Source of the DNA: Acanthosepion pharaonis
Taxonomy: Eukaryota; Mollusca; Cephalopoda; Sepiida; Sepiidae
NCBI GenBank assembly: GCA_903632075.3
Contig: CAHIKZ030000058.1
Coordinates: 5,117,501-5,181,500 of the forward strand
DNA length: 64,000 nt
Direction of reading: 5' to 3'
Shown here: one piece after another, positions 32,771 to 44,562 of the stretch
Layout: the number at the start of each line of letters is the position of its first letter
How positions within the stretch are numbered: position 1 is the first letter of the stretch
Notes under the pieces: generated by a model
Told to the model about the DNA's origin: nothing
Seen by the model: only the letters and a program-made list of their open reading frames with translations
Database searches by the model: none
Program-made: the position numbers and the translations under genes

Positions 32771-34624
32771 TTTGTGCAGTAAGAATGTATAATTACATTC
32801 TAAGCTTAAAAGAAGTATCGTGATGAAATCGATCATAAACAAAAATGATATGTTCATCATTAATTAATCATAGATAATCCTTGAAAGATCATGAAGGATT
32901 GAAAGTTCAAATATGTATATATATCATTCCAGGTTCATTTTTCAACTTATTCAATCTGATCTTCGCCCTCTCTATCCTTTTAACTTTCTGTCTTGGAGTA
33001 ACAAGGTGCCTCACACGTTTCACGTACGATTTTATTTTCAAGTCTTTTTTTTTTTTTTTTTTTTTACTGCTCTTTGGATTGTCATAGCTGAAACACCTCT
33101 CTCACGTGCCAAACGTCTTATGGACTGGATTGGATTTTTTTCTAATTGAGCTCTTTAACATATATATATATGCCCCTATGTTTGTTTGGATACGCGAGAC
33201 TAATAGTTTTGTTTGATTCAGCATACAAGCAAGTCCTTCCACCATATATGGTAAGCGTTCATTATTTTATCTTATGATCGTATCTGCCAATCGGTTAAAC
33301 TTTCCTCCTCCCTTTTTATAAAAAAAAAAGCAACTGATTCTGAATCTTTACCTTAACCATGATAAAAAGATGCACACATTAAGTACAAAATTGGAAATTT
33401 ATTTTTAAAGAATAAAAGAATTAGAAATAGATTTCTTAAAACTATAGGTTCTGGAAAAGAGATCATGAAGTCATCACCTCCATATTTATCATTTAATATT
33501 TAAATATTACTTATGCCAGTCGAGGACATTACAACGATAGGAGCAAACATAATATTGCCAGAGAAAAACGTCTTAATAAATAATAATATGGTGTTTTCAT
33601 ATTACTTCGATTAATAGATCACTCTTTTTGGTTACGGTTTGTTTTCTGCGGACAAGAGGCACCGGAATGAATCCAGAATAAAATTCACTTTTTCACTGAA
33701 TCGAAAGCATGTATTCACTATTTTAATTTCTTTTTGTTATGTTTATAATAACATCTATATTAATCAAAAAGAATACAATAGTTGAAATAATTCCAATAAC
33801 TCCAATATATTCACAATTCCTCATCTCAAACATCAAAAATGTAATTATCAAACTCCATAAATCCGCCGTGATAACCAAATATAGAATCCATCGGGTATAG
33901 GATTGAAAGGATCTCCTGACTCCCATTGGTACAGTGGCGTCGACTTGAAGATTGTAGTTATCGTGAAAGCATGATCTGGAGAGTCCGTTACACAATGCTA
34001 TCGTTCTTTGGAAGATGCTGTCTAAGTGGAATTTCTCCCTTACTAATGGTCTATGAAATGAATGAAGATGAGTCCACGCAGTGTACGTTGCCTGGCGTGT
34101 ACAAGCTGTGAATGTCTAAACCGCTAGAACCAAGGAATGTAGTCCGCCCAAACCTCAGCCATGAATATAGATAATAGACTGGGAAACAATTTATTGCTCA
34201 CTAGTGTCGTGTAGACGTTTGGTGATGTTTGGTGATGCCCTGGACCAACTACTCAAGTAGGTGTGGCTAGTACTGAGAAATATGAGAAAAGGAAGACATT
34301 TTAAGTATGTAAAAACAGATAAACATGAAATAAACACTTTATTCAAGTTAAATATAAACTAAATTTTTATTTCACTATTTGATTAGTTACCTTCCCAAAA
34401 TAGATGCGTGTAGCCGTCTCACCCTCTACCCCACTTCTGAACCATATTGTCACCCACAAGGATATAGACCTTGGTTAATTAAGTGTTGCTGTCACCTAGT
34501 AGTTCAGAATTCAATATTATTTTTCTATCTGGGTTAGGTCGTGAAATATTATCTTGCAGGAGAAACAAGAATCGGTATAGACAAAAAAAACCATGAAAAT
34601 ATGCGATATCACATATCAGCTGCA
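32771..34624. other. No gene recognised
   Basis: AT-rich with a T20 run at about 33044-33065. Frames at 32881-33149, 33723-33995 and 33926-34111 have no domain. 33900-34250 is GC-richer and may be an old repeat. Confidence 0.35.
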
Positions 34625-34690
34625 GTAATGGACGTCTGAAGATATTCAGATGGTACTTGCCTGAAACGTCGTGTCTGTAACAACATCTAC
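34625..34690 (+). repeat. Penelope-type terminal fragment with CTGAAGA and GAAACGTCG boxes
   Basis: GTCTGAAGATATTCAGATGG is followed by CTTGCCTGAAACGTCGTG. The two boxes of a hammerhead core are present, but the intervening stem is poor. Confidence 0.4.
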
Positions 34691-34724
34691 AATAAAATAA
34701 AAAAAAATAGTTCTAATAAATCCA

Positions 34725-35135
34725 TTAGGCCAAATATGGAGTCGGAGTACCATATCTGGGCTGAAGCTGTTAAACCATCACTTTTCAGCCTTGATAGTGT
34801 TCAAAATCGTTTTACGTGGGCTCTCTTTTCCCAGTCAAAACGGTACAGGCCTGTCACTAATCTACCGCTAATTCAAAGCAAAATCAACCCTATTTTCTAG
34901 TTCCACTATTTCAGATCTTTGATTCAATCTTAATTCCTCCGTGTTTCAAAGTCGAGGAAAGTTCCCCAGAACTTCCACTCTATGCAACAGACTTCCGTGT
35001 GGTTGCTTCCCAGAACAATTCGGTTTTGACCTCTTCAAGTCGAAGGTCAATCACTATCTATCCTACTTATCCTCAAAATCTTCATTTATTAACCACCACC
35101 ACTTTCACCCCTATCACACACCATCTAGCTGAAAT
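34725..35135 (+). pseudogene. LINE reverse transcriptase C-terminal fragment (Jockey/CR1 superfamily, another family)
   Basis: Frames give RPNMESEYHIWAEAVKPSLF, then LDSVQNRFTWALFSQSK, then FPRTSTLCNRLPCGCFPEQF, then FDLFKSKVNHYLSYLS. This is the R-P-x-M-E...IWA and FPRT...LWNRLP...F...LFKSxVNxYL end of non-LTR RTs. Sequence differs from the 18.4 and 59 kb family. It is decayed and followed directly by a SINE. Confidence 0.75.
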
Positions 35136-35500
35136 ACTTATTCTCATCCGACCACCGAAGTTAAGCAACGTTAACCCTGGTAATTATCTTGATGGGTGAC
35201 CGCTCGGGAGTACCAGGTGCTGTAAGCTTGGATGTGTGGGTGTTCTAATAGATAACGGCTCCAAATGAAAAATCGGAGGGCCGTGTTCGAACTCCAGTCG
35301 GGTTCGTTACTTACGTATAAATAACCTTAGGAAATCTATAAATACATCTCTTCTCCTCCCAGCTATGGATCAAACAATAAGAGTTGTATCAGAAAATTAT
35401 TATCTCCAAAGAATTCTTACAATCCAAAAATATGTTTTGGCTTTAAATATCTTTAACACTTAAAAAGGTTGATAAGCCGTAAAAAATAAATCAGTCAATC
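35130..35500 (+). mobile_element. 5S rRNA/tRNA heterodimeric SINE (copy 2)
   Basis: A strong 5S match from CATCCGACCACCGAAGTTAA through GATGGGTGACCGCTCGGGAG to CCAGGTGCTGTAAGC includes the internal polymerase III control boxes. Then comes a tRNA-like part, GTGTTCGAACTCCAGTCGG (B-box), and the body with CTCCCAGCTATGG. The 3' end reads AAGGTTGATAAGCCGTAAAA, a short form of the tail shared with the Jockey-like LINE. The first 25-30 bases of 5S are missing or diverged. Confidence 0.9.
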
Positions 35501-35754
35501 AATCACATCACATCATCCATCATAACAACTTTAACAGTAATCTTCTACCTTAGTGGTTCTCAAACCTTGAATTGAGTGAATCTTAATATAAAATGTCAAT
35601 ATGCATCAATTGTTTTTCATTTAGAGATTTTCGGGCAATTATATACTTGATTTAAAACTATGATATACCTGCGAAAATGTGTGTAACCAAGCATTTTCTC
35701 ATAGATTCATTTCGAATAAAATCACTGACTTCTTCCCAGAATTCAACAGCAGTC

Positions 35755-35945
35755 ATCGAAGTGAACAAATCATTTGTGCTATGTCCCTCCGCACGACGTA
35801 TGCGATCATGGCTCTTCAGAATTTCCTGCCCTTTGTAGCTCTCAATAAATGTTGTCTTTTCGTTATTTCTGTGGCCCTGTTGCTGCGTGCTTATCTGAAT
35901 GCTGCACCTAATTTTGTCCGTTGGTCCGTCTCCATTCTCCACTAA
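35755..35945 (-). pseudogene. RTE-like LINE, C-terminal fragment (copy 4)
   Basis: On the minus strand the reading passes GDGPTDKIRCS to KGQEILKSHDRIRRAEGHS, corresponding to the final coding segment and 3' end (compare EVVESHD...GT in copies at 49.4 and 52.7 kb). Confidence 0.5.
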
Positions 35946-36136
35946 TCCTGCGTCTCCACGTTGCGTTTTTGTGTTTTACTATCCGCAAGAATGTCGGTGA
36001 AGAACTGTCGAGGATCAAGCTTGACTCATCTCCGTCCTAGCTATGCTTTTGAAAGTCTAAAGACACCGGTGTCACCAGTAAACATAATTAATTCCAACAA
36101 CACTCATTAACAAGTGTAAAAATAACAACTTTATTT

Positions 36137-37655
36137 ATGTTTGTTTTGTTTTGTTTAACGGCATATCAACCTCAATGGGTCATTTAATGACAACTTTTTT
36201 TTCCTGGTAATATTTTTGTTTTGTCAAAAATCTATTTCTGTTAATATTGTTTTTTCCTCAAAAATCTATAGCTGGTAATATTATTATAAAAAACGTATTC
36301 ATTGTAATATTATTTAAAAAAATGTATTGCTGGTAATATTATTTCAAAAAAAGTATACCTGGTAATATTATTTAAAAAATGTATTGCTGGTAATATTATT
36401 TTAAAAAATGTATAGCTGGTAATATTATTTAAAAAATGTATAGCTGGTAATATTATTTAAAAATGTATTGCTGGTAATATTATTTAAAAAAATGTATAGC
36501 TGGTAATATTATTTAAAAAATGTATAGCTGGTAATATTATTTAAAATGTATTGCTGGTAATATTATTTTTAAAAATGTATTGCTGGTAATATTATTTTAA
36601 AAATGTATTGCTGGTAATATTTTTAAAAATGTATTGCAAAAATGTATAGCTGGTAATATTATTTTAAAAATGTATTGCTGGTAATATTATTTTTAAAAAT
36701 GTATTGTTGGTAATATTATTTTAAAAAATATTGCTGGTAATATTATTTAAAAATGTATTGCTGGTAATATTATTTTAAAAAATGTATTGCTGGTAATATT
36801 ATTTAAAAAAAAAATGTATTGCTGGTAATATTATTTTAAAAATGTAAAATATTATTTAAAAAAACAAAAAAAAATGTATTGCTGGTAATATTATTTTAAA
36901 AAATGTATTGCTGGTATTATTATTTAAAAATGTATTGTTGGTAATATTATTTAAAAAAAAAAATGTATTGCTGGTAATATTATTTAAAAAATGTATAGCT
37001 GGTAATATTATTTAAAATGTATAGTTGGTAATATTATTTAAAAATGTATTGCTGGTAATATTATTTAAAAAAAAAAAAAATGTATTGCTGGTAATATTAT
37101 TTTAAAAAATGTATTGTTGGTAATATTATTTAAAATGTATAGCTGGTAATATTATTTAAAATGTATTGCTGGGTGTATTATTAATTTTACAAAAAAAATG
37201 TATTGCTGGTAATATTATTTAAAAATGTATAGCTGGTAATATTATTTAAAAATGTATTGCTGGTAATATTATTTTAAAAAATGTATTGCTGGTAATATTA
37301 TTTTAAAAAATGTATTGCTGGTAATATTATTTAAAAATGTATAGCTGGTAATATTATTTAAAAATGTATTGCTGGTAATATTATTTTAAAAAATGTATTG
37401 CTGGTAATATTATTTTAAAAAATGTATTGCTGGTAATATTATTTAAAATGTATAGCTGGTAATATTATTTAAAAATGTATTGCTGGTAATATTATTTTAA
37501 AAAATGTATTGCTGGTAATATTATTTTAAAAAATGTATTGCTGGTAATATTATTTAAAAATGTATAGCTGGTAATATTATTTAAAAATGTATAGCTGGTA
37601 ATATTATTTAAAAATGTATTGCTGGTAATATTATTTAAAAAGAAATGTATAGCTG
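36137..37655 (-). mobile_element. Composite SINE-like retroposon expanded into a 27-bp tandem array
   Basis: The left end is the shared tail in reverse (TTTAACGGCATATCAACCTC, then GGGTCATTTAATG). From about 36200 to 37650 the unit CTGGTAATATTATTTAAAAA + ATGTATTG/AG repeats about 53 times, with differences mainly in A-run length and ATTG/ATAG. The conserved core and the 30-bp array seen at 10.2, 52 and 53 kb are absent; the array stops abruptly at CTGATCGCGAG. Frames inside encode simple Asn/Ile/Thr-type repeats and are not genes. Confidence 0.9.
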
Positions 37656-37999
37656 ATCGCGAGATTTCAACAGGTGAGGCACCACTGTCATTGGGCAGTG
37701 ACAGTGTTGGTCTACTAGCGGCGAAAACCCAATGATTATATACAATAAGAAAAATATACATGTGCTAGAAACTAAATAAAACAATATTAGGACCCCACGT
37801 AGAAAGCAAACGATTTCGGTTAACTGGGTAAAAAAGACAGACTCGAAGACTATCTGATCTCGCCAAAGAACAAATACATCTGTCACCTAAAAGAAGGAGG
37901 AGTTGAAAATAAGAAGCGAAAATGGAAGGGGAAAAATGGGTAGCCGTATATACTTGCATACACTAGATAAGTTTAAAGGGGGAAAATGCCCCAAAGAGG
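37656..37999 (-). other. Probable 3'UTR of the Tx1-like LINE
   Basis: There is no domain. It lies directly downstream (minus strand) of the LINE coding end and shares its higher G+C, so it is probably 3'UTR. Confidence 0.35.
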
Positions 38000-39990
38000 A
38001 CAAAACAAAATCAAAATGTACTAACTTACCTCTAATAAGAGCTGGGGTGAATGATGATTCGGTTAGAAGACCAAAATCCTCTTTCCTAAATAGCATCCAA
38101 CAACCACTCAAGATCAGCATCTCTCACTCGCACCAAGTGCGAAACTCTCACGCACCTTTTGCCGAATTTTGACAAAGAGAGTCGCACTCTTTCCGCCCTG
38201 ATCTTAACTAAGCTGATGCTTAAAGAAAGCGACCAGCTGAGAAGAGAACTTCTCACCTCCCTGAAATTCCTTCTGTCTCGTCGTCCACTTCACCTTTCGC
38301 ATAATGCCGAGCAGACACGTAGTGGTGATCCGTTTCAATGACTGTACCACATTGGCACAGATGGAACTGGCTTCGAGGATCAAAAACAAAAACCTTCCGA
38401 CCTAGACACGAACTGTGTAACCTTCAAACAGCCTGCACAACGGGCACACGCCACCGTAGGAAAAGAAATCACCACAGCGCTCACACTCGGACAAAATCGC
38501 CAGCCCCGAGGCCTCTCGCAATACCAGCCAGGTGAGTGATGCCTCGTCGTTATAAAGACAACTCAAACCGGGCGCATAAGGTGATACAGAGCGATAAACT
38601 CCCGACTCGTAAGGCCGAACTCGTCCGAGATTTTGTCTTTAGCGGCACCCCTCACTATTACTCGATACAACGCCTTCACAGACAACGCCTGGGTATCACA
38701 ATGGCGAGCATTCACCCTTAAGATGCAACGCGATTCGACATTTAGTTAAAGAAGAATTCGTTTCGGGATGATCGGTATACCTCCACCTCGTCCGCATCCA
38801 CACTTTCCAAGGACGGGAAAGATCAGCGGGTGTCTTCCTTCCAGAATTCGCCGTCACCGACCTTTTGCGTTTACATCCGTTCAAGGAAATTCAAGTGGAG
38901 CGTATGTTGATGCGTCTCAAGGCTCGGGATTCCCAAACCGCCTTCGGCAGGATGGAGGCAGCAGACCTCTCGATGTACCAAGGGAGAGTTGTTTCTCTAG
39001 AGAAAATTGAACAAGTCTCCAACGAAATCCTTTCGTTCGGCAGACGGGAGTGGAAAAACAGAGAGGCGTTAAAAGAGAATTTGGTAGATGTACGAAACAC
39101 ACGTTCCCACCATCCCCTTCAAGGAAAGATACTTTCGAGTCCACAGACGCACTGCTTCCTCGACCTTCTTTCGAACCTCCGATCAGTTCGTGTCCAGCTG
39201 AAGGCTGGGACCGAACCAGACACCGAGTATCTTGATCGCCCCGTCCGACCAACGAAGGATACGGGGAGAGCAACTCCCATTCTCCCAACCGTAAGGCAAC
39301 AGACATCGGAATTGCATTATTGGCCCCCACCATCCTCCCGTACCTACAAATGTCTTTGCGGAATGACTGGCCGAGTTAGTGACACCAAGCAACAAGATTC
39401 CGTGAAGGACCGGGTTCGCCTTTAACTTGCGCAGGAAGAACTCCAATGCAAATACATAAAGCATAGGCGAAAACAGATAACCCTGACAAATAGAGCAAAA
39501 CAAGGTGATTTATCCCGTTTACTTCCACTAGTGCCCTCGGGGACTTGTACAGGAGACGAATCCAGGAGCGAAAGTGAGGCCCGAAACCGGCAGACGCGAG
39601 GACAGCCTCAAGAAAACTACGGTCTACCCTATCGAACGCTTCACCGACATTTTATGATGATCTGACGAACCAAATGGAGGTCGTCCTGAATAGCCCTGCC
39701 AATCAGACTAGTTAGGACAAGCTGAAAATCTTTGCCAAAATCTTCAACTCAGGAACAGAGGAACAAACACGGTGACAACCTCAAGTACACCTTGTAAGGA
39801 AAACCGTCTATCCCCGGAGTCTTGTCTCGGCCAATCTGCTTCAGCACTTCCCGTCTTGAGACAGGGTAAGTCAGCGAAATAGGTGTCGAACTGTGCGGAA
39901 TTTAGTCCGGGATCTCTGGTGAAAAGCTTGCACAAATAACACCGGAAGGCCTCACAGATGCCTTTGTCTGTAGTCATCTGTCGTCCGACC
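38000..39990 (-). pseudogene. Tx1/L1-like LINE reverse transcriptase, 5'-truncated and decayed
   Basis: Minus strand from 39977: FRCYLCKLFTRDPGLNSAQF, then FSPMLYVFALEFFLRKLKAN (an RT motif-B-adjacent block, 39430-39490), then IKILGVWFGPSLQLDTN (39190), a long C-terminal region in shifting frames, a zinc-knuckle-like C-x2-C region near 38450, and EASSICANVVQSLKRITTTC with FFKHQLS near 38200-38370. These blocks are the usual C-terminal half of Tx1-type LINEs. G+C is clearly higher than around it. Stops and frameshifts are frequent. It starts inside ORF2, immediately downstream of a promoter-like sequence. Confidence 0.75.
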
Positions 39991-39999
39991 GATTATGTT

Positions 40000-40130
40000 G
40001 CTCTTTTGCTCTTTCGGCAACTCCTTTTATAGGGGTGCAAACCGCAATTACACTGCTCTGATTGGCCAGCCAATAATAATGCTTGACCAGTGTTGTTGGC
40101 TAGCCAATAATAATGCTTAAACAATGGTCT
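40000..40130 (-). promoter_or_regulatory. CCAAT/TATA promoter-like block, histone-gene style
   Basis: On the minus strand two copies of ATTATTATTGGCT(A/G)GCCAA lie 36 bases apart, the second extending to GGCCAATCAGAGC. They are followed after about 30 bases by CCCCTATAAAAGG. CCAAT boxes upstream of a TATA box at this spacing resemble replication-dependent histone promoters. A start would fall near 40000, and the first ATG (39977) opens a 77-codon frame of LINE sequence. No histone coding sequence is seen. Confidence 0.5.
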
Positions 40131-40673
40131 TGTTTCATACGCTTTGAAGGGGAGGAAGGAAAGCCCCTAAGAGACCAATATTATTGGTGGTCCAATCGAT
40201 TTAATAACCATGTGCCGTAAGTATCGAAGGGAGAGAACGGATGTTAGATTTCATTGAAAAATACATCCCTACCTACTACCAAAACGTAGCAATAACTGAT
40301 ACATTAAAATATAGACATATTGAACACCCAAACACCCCTCGTCTAGTAAAATGAATTCATCTGTAACCTTGGAAACAGGAATTATGATTTTAGCTGTGTC
40401 TTTAAAACCCAGTAATTTTAAAAGTTACTCCAAAATTCGCTTGAGGAGGAAATAGAACTAATGTCTTTAATTTAATTACAAAATTAAATTCGGGGCTTTT
40501 AGCTTCCATTTTTGAAACATGGTTAGAACTGTGTAGCGAAAAAAAACATATTTTAAATCAATTAATTTATAATATTAATGCTCTGTAAATTTACATTGAG
40601 CACTATTTTGTAAAAATAAAAATATCTATAAGAACACTGGATTATATATCTTACTGTTCTTTCTTTTTATTTA
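40131..40673. other. No gene seen
   Basis: AT-rich beyond 40240. 40140-40200 is GC-richer and includes further ATTGG words, possibly the distal part of the promoter-like block. Confidence 0.35.
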
Positions 40674-40674
40674 T

Positions 40675-40744
<70 letters not shown>
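40674..40744. repeat. (CA)n-(TA)n microsatellite
   Basis: About 11 CA and 24 TA units. Confidence 0.95.
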
Positions 40745-40748
<4 letters not shown>

Positions 40749-41985
40749 AACTCATTTTCTATCTATATGCAGGCGGCTTTCTGCCAGTATCCGTTCTTGT
40801 ATCTGAAAAGGACAAATTTAGAAATACAAGTTAATATAAGTTTATGATCAACATCAAAGAATCGTTTTTATCAAGGATTTCCGTAATTTGAATAAAGAAA
40901 AACACTTCACATGAAAAGAGTTGTATATTTCTGTTTATAACGTTTAATAGGATCCGATTCAGAAATAAATAAAACCTTTGTATTATGAAAATTTAGCATA
41001 GGACAAGGTCAAATAGCTTTGTTATATTCTAACTGTCAAAATTCAATAGAAAGTTAGCAGATGTTTTATTCTAGGCCCAAACACTAAACACTGTCGCTGG
41101 TAGAACAAACGTAATTATTTCAACCACAAAAGCGTTCACAAACACCTTAAGATTATTTCCTATTGTAGCTACAAGCCAACGGCCAGATTTAGTGTTATGA
41201 AACGAAAATAACAAAAAAGCTCTGTTGTTGGAACTGACAGTCCCTTGGGAAGACAATTTGGAACAGACAGAGCAAAGAAAAGTTGAGAGATATGAAGGAA
41301 GTTTGAATTCTACCATGGAGCTGTGGGATGTCGTTGTTTTGTCGGAAAAGATATTACCAATGTGCTTAGAAGACGATTTGGCTACAACAAAGCGATAAAA
41401 AAAGTGTGGTAGTAGATCTTCAGGAGGAGACATCGAGAAAAGCATCGCTCTTCATCTGGTTAAAGCGTGATGATGACGGTTGGAAAGACCAGTCATCACC
41501 GATCCAGAAGAAGCCTCCACAATGAAGGGACCCCGGCGTTGCAGAATGCGGTAGAGGAAAAGGGACCGAAACTGGTTGTTGTGGTTCCTTCTGATGAATG
41601 ATATTTGGATTGGCGTCAGAAATGGAGCTGCTAACTGGTTAGCAAGACCTTGTTTATTTTTCCTTCATTATTTTGTTAACCGTTGGAAAGAAATAAGTGA
41701 CGACGGTGTTTGATTCTGACTTATAGGAAACTTTGAGGACATGGTCTATTTGAGTGTGGCAGAGAAAGGGATGGCATTATCTAATACTGCGCGTAGGAAA
41801 GAAAACTAACCTTGTATATTTCTGTATCACTGGAAGAATTAGCAATGACCTATTCGATTTTTGAATCATAGGAAAATAGCAACCAAGCTCTATGATTCAT
41901 AGGAAAGCAAAGGCAACAAAATAGTCTAATTCTGTATTATGAGAAAAAAAAAGTGACGGCATTGTCTAATCATAGGAAAGGAAAA
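40745..41985. other. No recognised gene; degenerate 40-45 bp tandem from 41780
   Basis: A minus-strand frame at 41071-41445 (124 codons) has no known domain. From 41780 to 42080 the words TCTAATTCTGTATCATAGGA and AAAGCAACCAAA recur in a loose tandem pattern. Confidence 0.35.
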
Positions 41986-43143
41986 GCAACCAAATGGTTA
42001 AATTCTGTGTCATAGGAAAGAAGTGTGAACACATTGTCTAATTCAGAATCATAGAAAAGAAAAAGTATAATGCTGAACCATAGATTTGAAGAGTTTAAGA
42101 TCGTAGTGAACGGGGAAGCATCCTCGTTGGAATCTCTTCCACAAATAACATATTGGGGATGAAGTTACCTGAAAACTTCCTCGTTACCAATGGAACGTGA
42201 ATGAAATTTGAATTAGTCGATTCTGTGTACATAGCTTGACAGGGGTTAGCTGTAAATGTCTAGACTGCTGCATTGAAAGAATGCAAATTGAATTCTGATA
42301 TTTTCAAGTGCTTTGCTCTTATATTTTATGACTGAAGATGAACGATTTTTTTACACCTTAGCAACACTAAAACAAATAATATTGGTATGATATTTACAGT
42401 AATCTGTTGATTTGTCCTTTTTCTATGTGCTATGTCTCTTCAGAGGGTGGCTGATCATGGCTTTCTACAACTTCATGTCTGTTATGGCCCTTAGCAACAT
42501 TTTTTTTTCTTTTTGCTATCAATCTTAATCCCTGTCCTCCCAACCATTTACACAGACTCGTGAGATTGGTCATGTACCGCTTTCTTCTGTCTCTCTTACC
42601 TTTAATATTTCCTGTGAGTGTTAAATTTTCCAAACCTTTTTTCCTCATCATGTGTTCTAGAAATCTCCGATCCAACTTGTAAGTGTCTTTTCTGTTTCCA
42701 TTTGCTTCAAAACTTCGCCATCGCTCGTTTACAGTCCATTCTCAACATCCTTCTGTAGAACTACATTTCTGTTGCATCAAGTCTCTTCTTCATCTTTAAT
42801 AAGATTCCGCAGCATTCACTGGCATATAGGAGTACTGGTATTACATAACAGATAAGGACTCTTTTCTTTGTCTCTAACGAAATTCTTCTGTTTCTTAATA
42901 CATTGCTTAGTTTTTGAAAGGCAACTTTCGCTATCCCAAAACATTTTCTGATTTTGCTGTCGCATTTTTCAGCCACTGTTAAAAAAAACTTCCTAGATAT
43001 TTAAATTTTGGCACTTGCTTACTTTAAAAATGACTTAACAACATATTCACAAAATAATTCATTTCAAGTTTCTGCTATTTGAAATGGATATTGATTTTCT
43101 TGCATACAAATTTTGCAGCGTAAAAAAACAAAGAAGTAAGAAG
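41986..43143 (+). repeat. Direct duplication, copy A (1.16 kb)
   Basis: It matches 44563-45711 along its whole length, from AAATTCTGTGTCATAGG to AACAAAGAAGTAAGAAGT. Differences are dominated by one- or two-base insertions and deletions, often in homopolymers. Both copies contain the same RTE-like LINE fragment. Confidence 0.95.
42425..43005 (-). pseudogene. RTE-like LINE, C-terminal fragment (copy 5, inside duplication A)
   Basis: Two long minus-strand frames give FGIAKVAFQKLSNVLRNRRI, then SLETKKRVLICYVIPVLLYA and SECCGILLKMKKRLDATEM, then FLEHMMRKKGLENLTLTGNI, then TNLTSLCKWLGGQGL and EVVESHDQP. This is the clearest copy of the C-terminal module. The downstream 3' end reads TCTCTTCAGAGGGTGGCTGA on the plus strand. 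Confidence 0.85.
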
Positions 43144-44562
43144 TTGTTGTGTATGATACACCTAATTTACATAAGCGGACTACCGACCATATAAATATGG
43201 GTTGGTACCGGAAGACGGGGAAGTTAGTCGAGATTAAGCGTTTACATTGTTTCTTCTCTGACCGGTGCTAGACATATTTGCTGTCTAACAAAGGACTATT
43301 TTTTTCAACTTTTCAGACTGCTTTAATTTAGTTAAGTTTTTTGATTTAATTATACACCTTTTTTTCTAACGTGATTTTTTTTTGACTCTTTGTTAAATTT
43401 GTCATTTTTTCGAACTTTCTATTTTGACCTTTTGTTTTTTCCTTTTCATTTCCTTTCCTTTTAACCGTTACTTCTTTTTTGTTATTAATTATTTCTGTTC
43501 TGAGTTCTTTTTTTTTTTCAGTACCCACACCCCGGAGTTTTTCTGTTTATTTTTCGTTTCTCGTTTGACCTTTTTTAATTTTTACGTGTTTCTGTGTTAC
43601 CTGTTTAAAAAAAAAAAAAAAAAAAAAAGTCTACGTGTTTTTTATTTTTAATTTTGTAATCTCTGTCCCTCCTCTTTTTTAACGTTAGCGGCAGCCATTT
43701 TGTAAATTGTAATTTTTTTTTTGTTTCGTACGTATTGCGTTTTCTCTTTTCCGTTTATAACTATTAGTTTTATTTTGTAATTTGTTGCTTTTTGTCTATT
43801 GTCCTTTAAATTTTTGTTCTTTTCTTCATTTTCGTGAACCTTGTTCACATTTTCTCGTCTGTATATTTGGTTTTTTTGTATCTGTTTACATTTGTGGTTA
43901 TAATTTTGCACACGTCCTCCTGTTTGATTTTTTTTTTTGTCTGTTGATATTTGTTTAATTGTTGTCTTGCTGATAGGCCAAACTTTTTTTTTTACCTCCC
44001 TTTTTTTTTTTTTCTCCCTCCCTCCGCCTATAAGGCGGTTCCCCACCCGTATTTACCCCTCCTCCCCTCTTATTATTATTTAAAATGGAGAAAAAAGGAA
44101 GGAAAAAGCACCCTCCTTTTTGGCTATTAAAAAAAGCCCAAAAGGCTATTGAAAGCACCTGTTCAACCCAACCAAAAAAGACCCCCGGACAAAGACAGTT
44201 TGAAGAGTTTCAGCTCTTAATACCTCTTCCCCTAGCAGTGTGGAATCTGTTGGGGAAAAAGTCAATAATAATGAAAAATTTACTTTACGGAAGCTCAGAA
44301 TGGCAACAAAATGACTCAACTATGGAGGCCAATAATGGCCATGATTCTGAAAAAATCCAAAATGAACTGCAACTGAGCCTGAGGCCGGGGAATCGCCTTC
44401 TTGTTGGTCGTCCCTCCAAAGTGCATTATCAATTTAGCGGAGTTCTTGGAGCGTGCCAAAAGTTACGCACACCTTGTTGTAGATGGTGGACTTTTGGAAG
44501 ACCCCAAGAATTGAAAAAATTGACAAAAGAATAGTGTTTTTTCGTCGTGGACAAGCGTACGC
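43144..44562 (+). mobile_element. Retroelement 5' region and ORF1-like frame between the duplicated copies
   Basis: An extremely T-rich leader (43290-44020) leads to a small perfect hairpin CCGCCT-ATA-AGGCGG (44024-44038). A plus-strand frame opens at ATG 44085: MEKKGRKKHPPFWLLKKAQK, then TPGQRQFEEFQLLIPLPLAV, open for 149 codons. After a frameshift the reading continues HLVVDGGLLEDPK, then VFFRRGQAYAQND and a stop at the border with copy A'. The basic N-terminus suggests a retroelement ORF1, but the family is not recognised. Confidence 0.4.

Noticed and set aside
35130..35230. Functional 5S rRNA gene
   Set aside because: The first 25-30 bases are diverged and the sequence runs into a tRNA-like unit and SINE body without a T-run terminator.
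36190..37655. Possible CRISPR or coding repeat protein
   Set aside because: 27-bp units without spacers. Frames vary with A-run length and encode simple repeats.
38865..39425. 186-codon plus-strand frame in the GC-rich block
   Set aside because: It is antisense to the Tx1-like LINE, whose minus-strand frames carry the recognisable RT motifs.
41071..41445. 124-codon minus-strand frame as a host gene
   Set aside because: No domain, no splice or promoter context, and AT-rich codon use like the surroundings. Left as unassigned.
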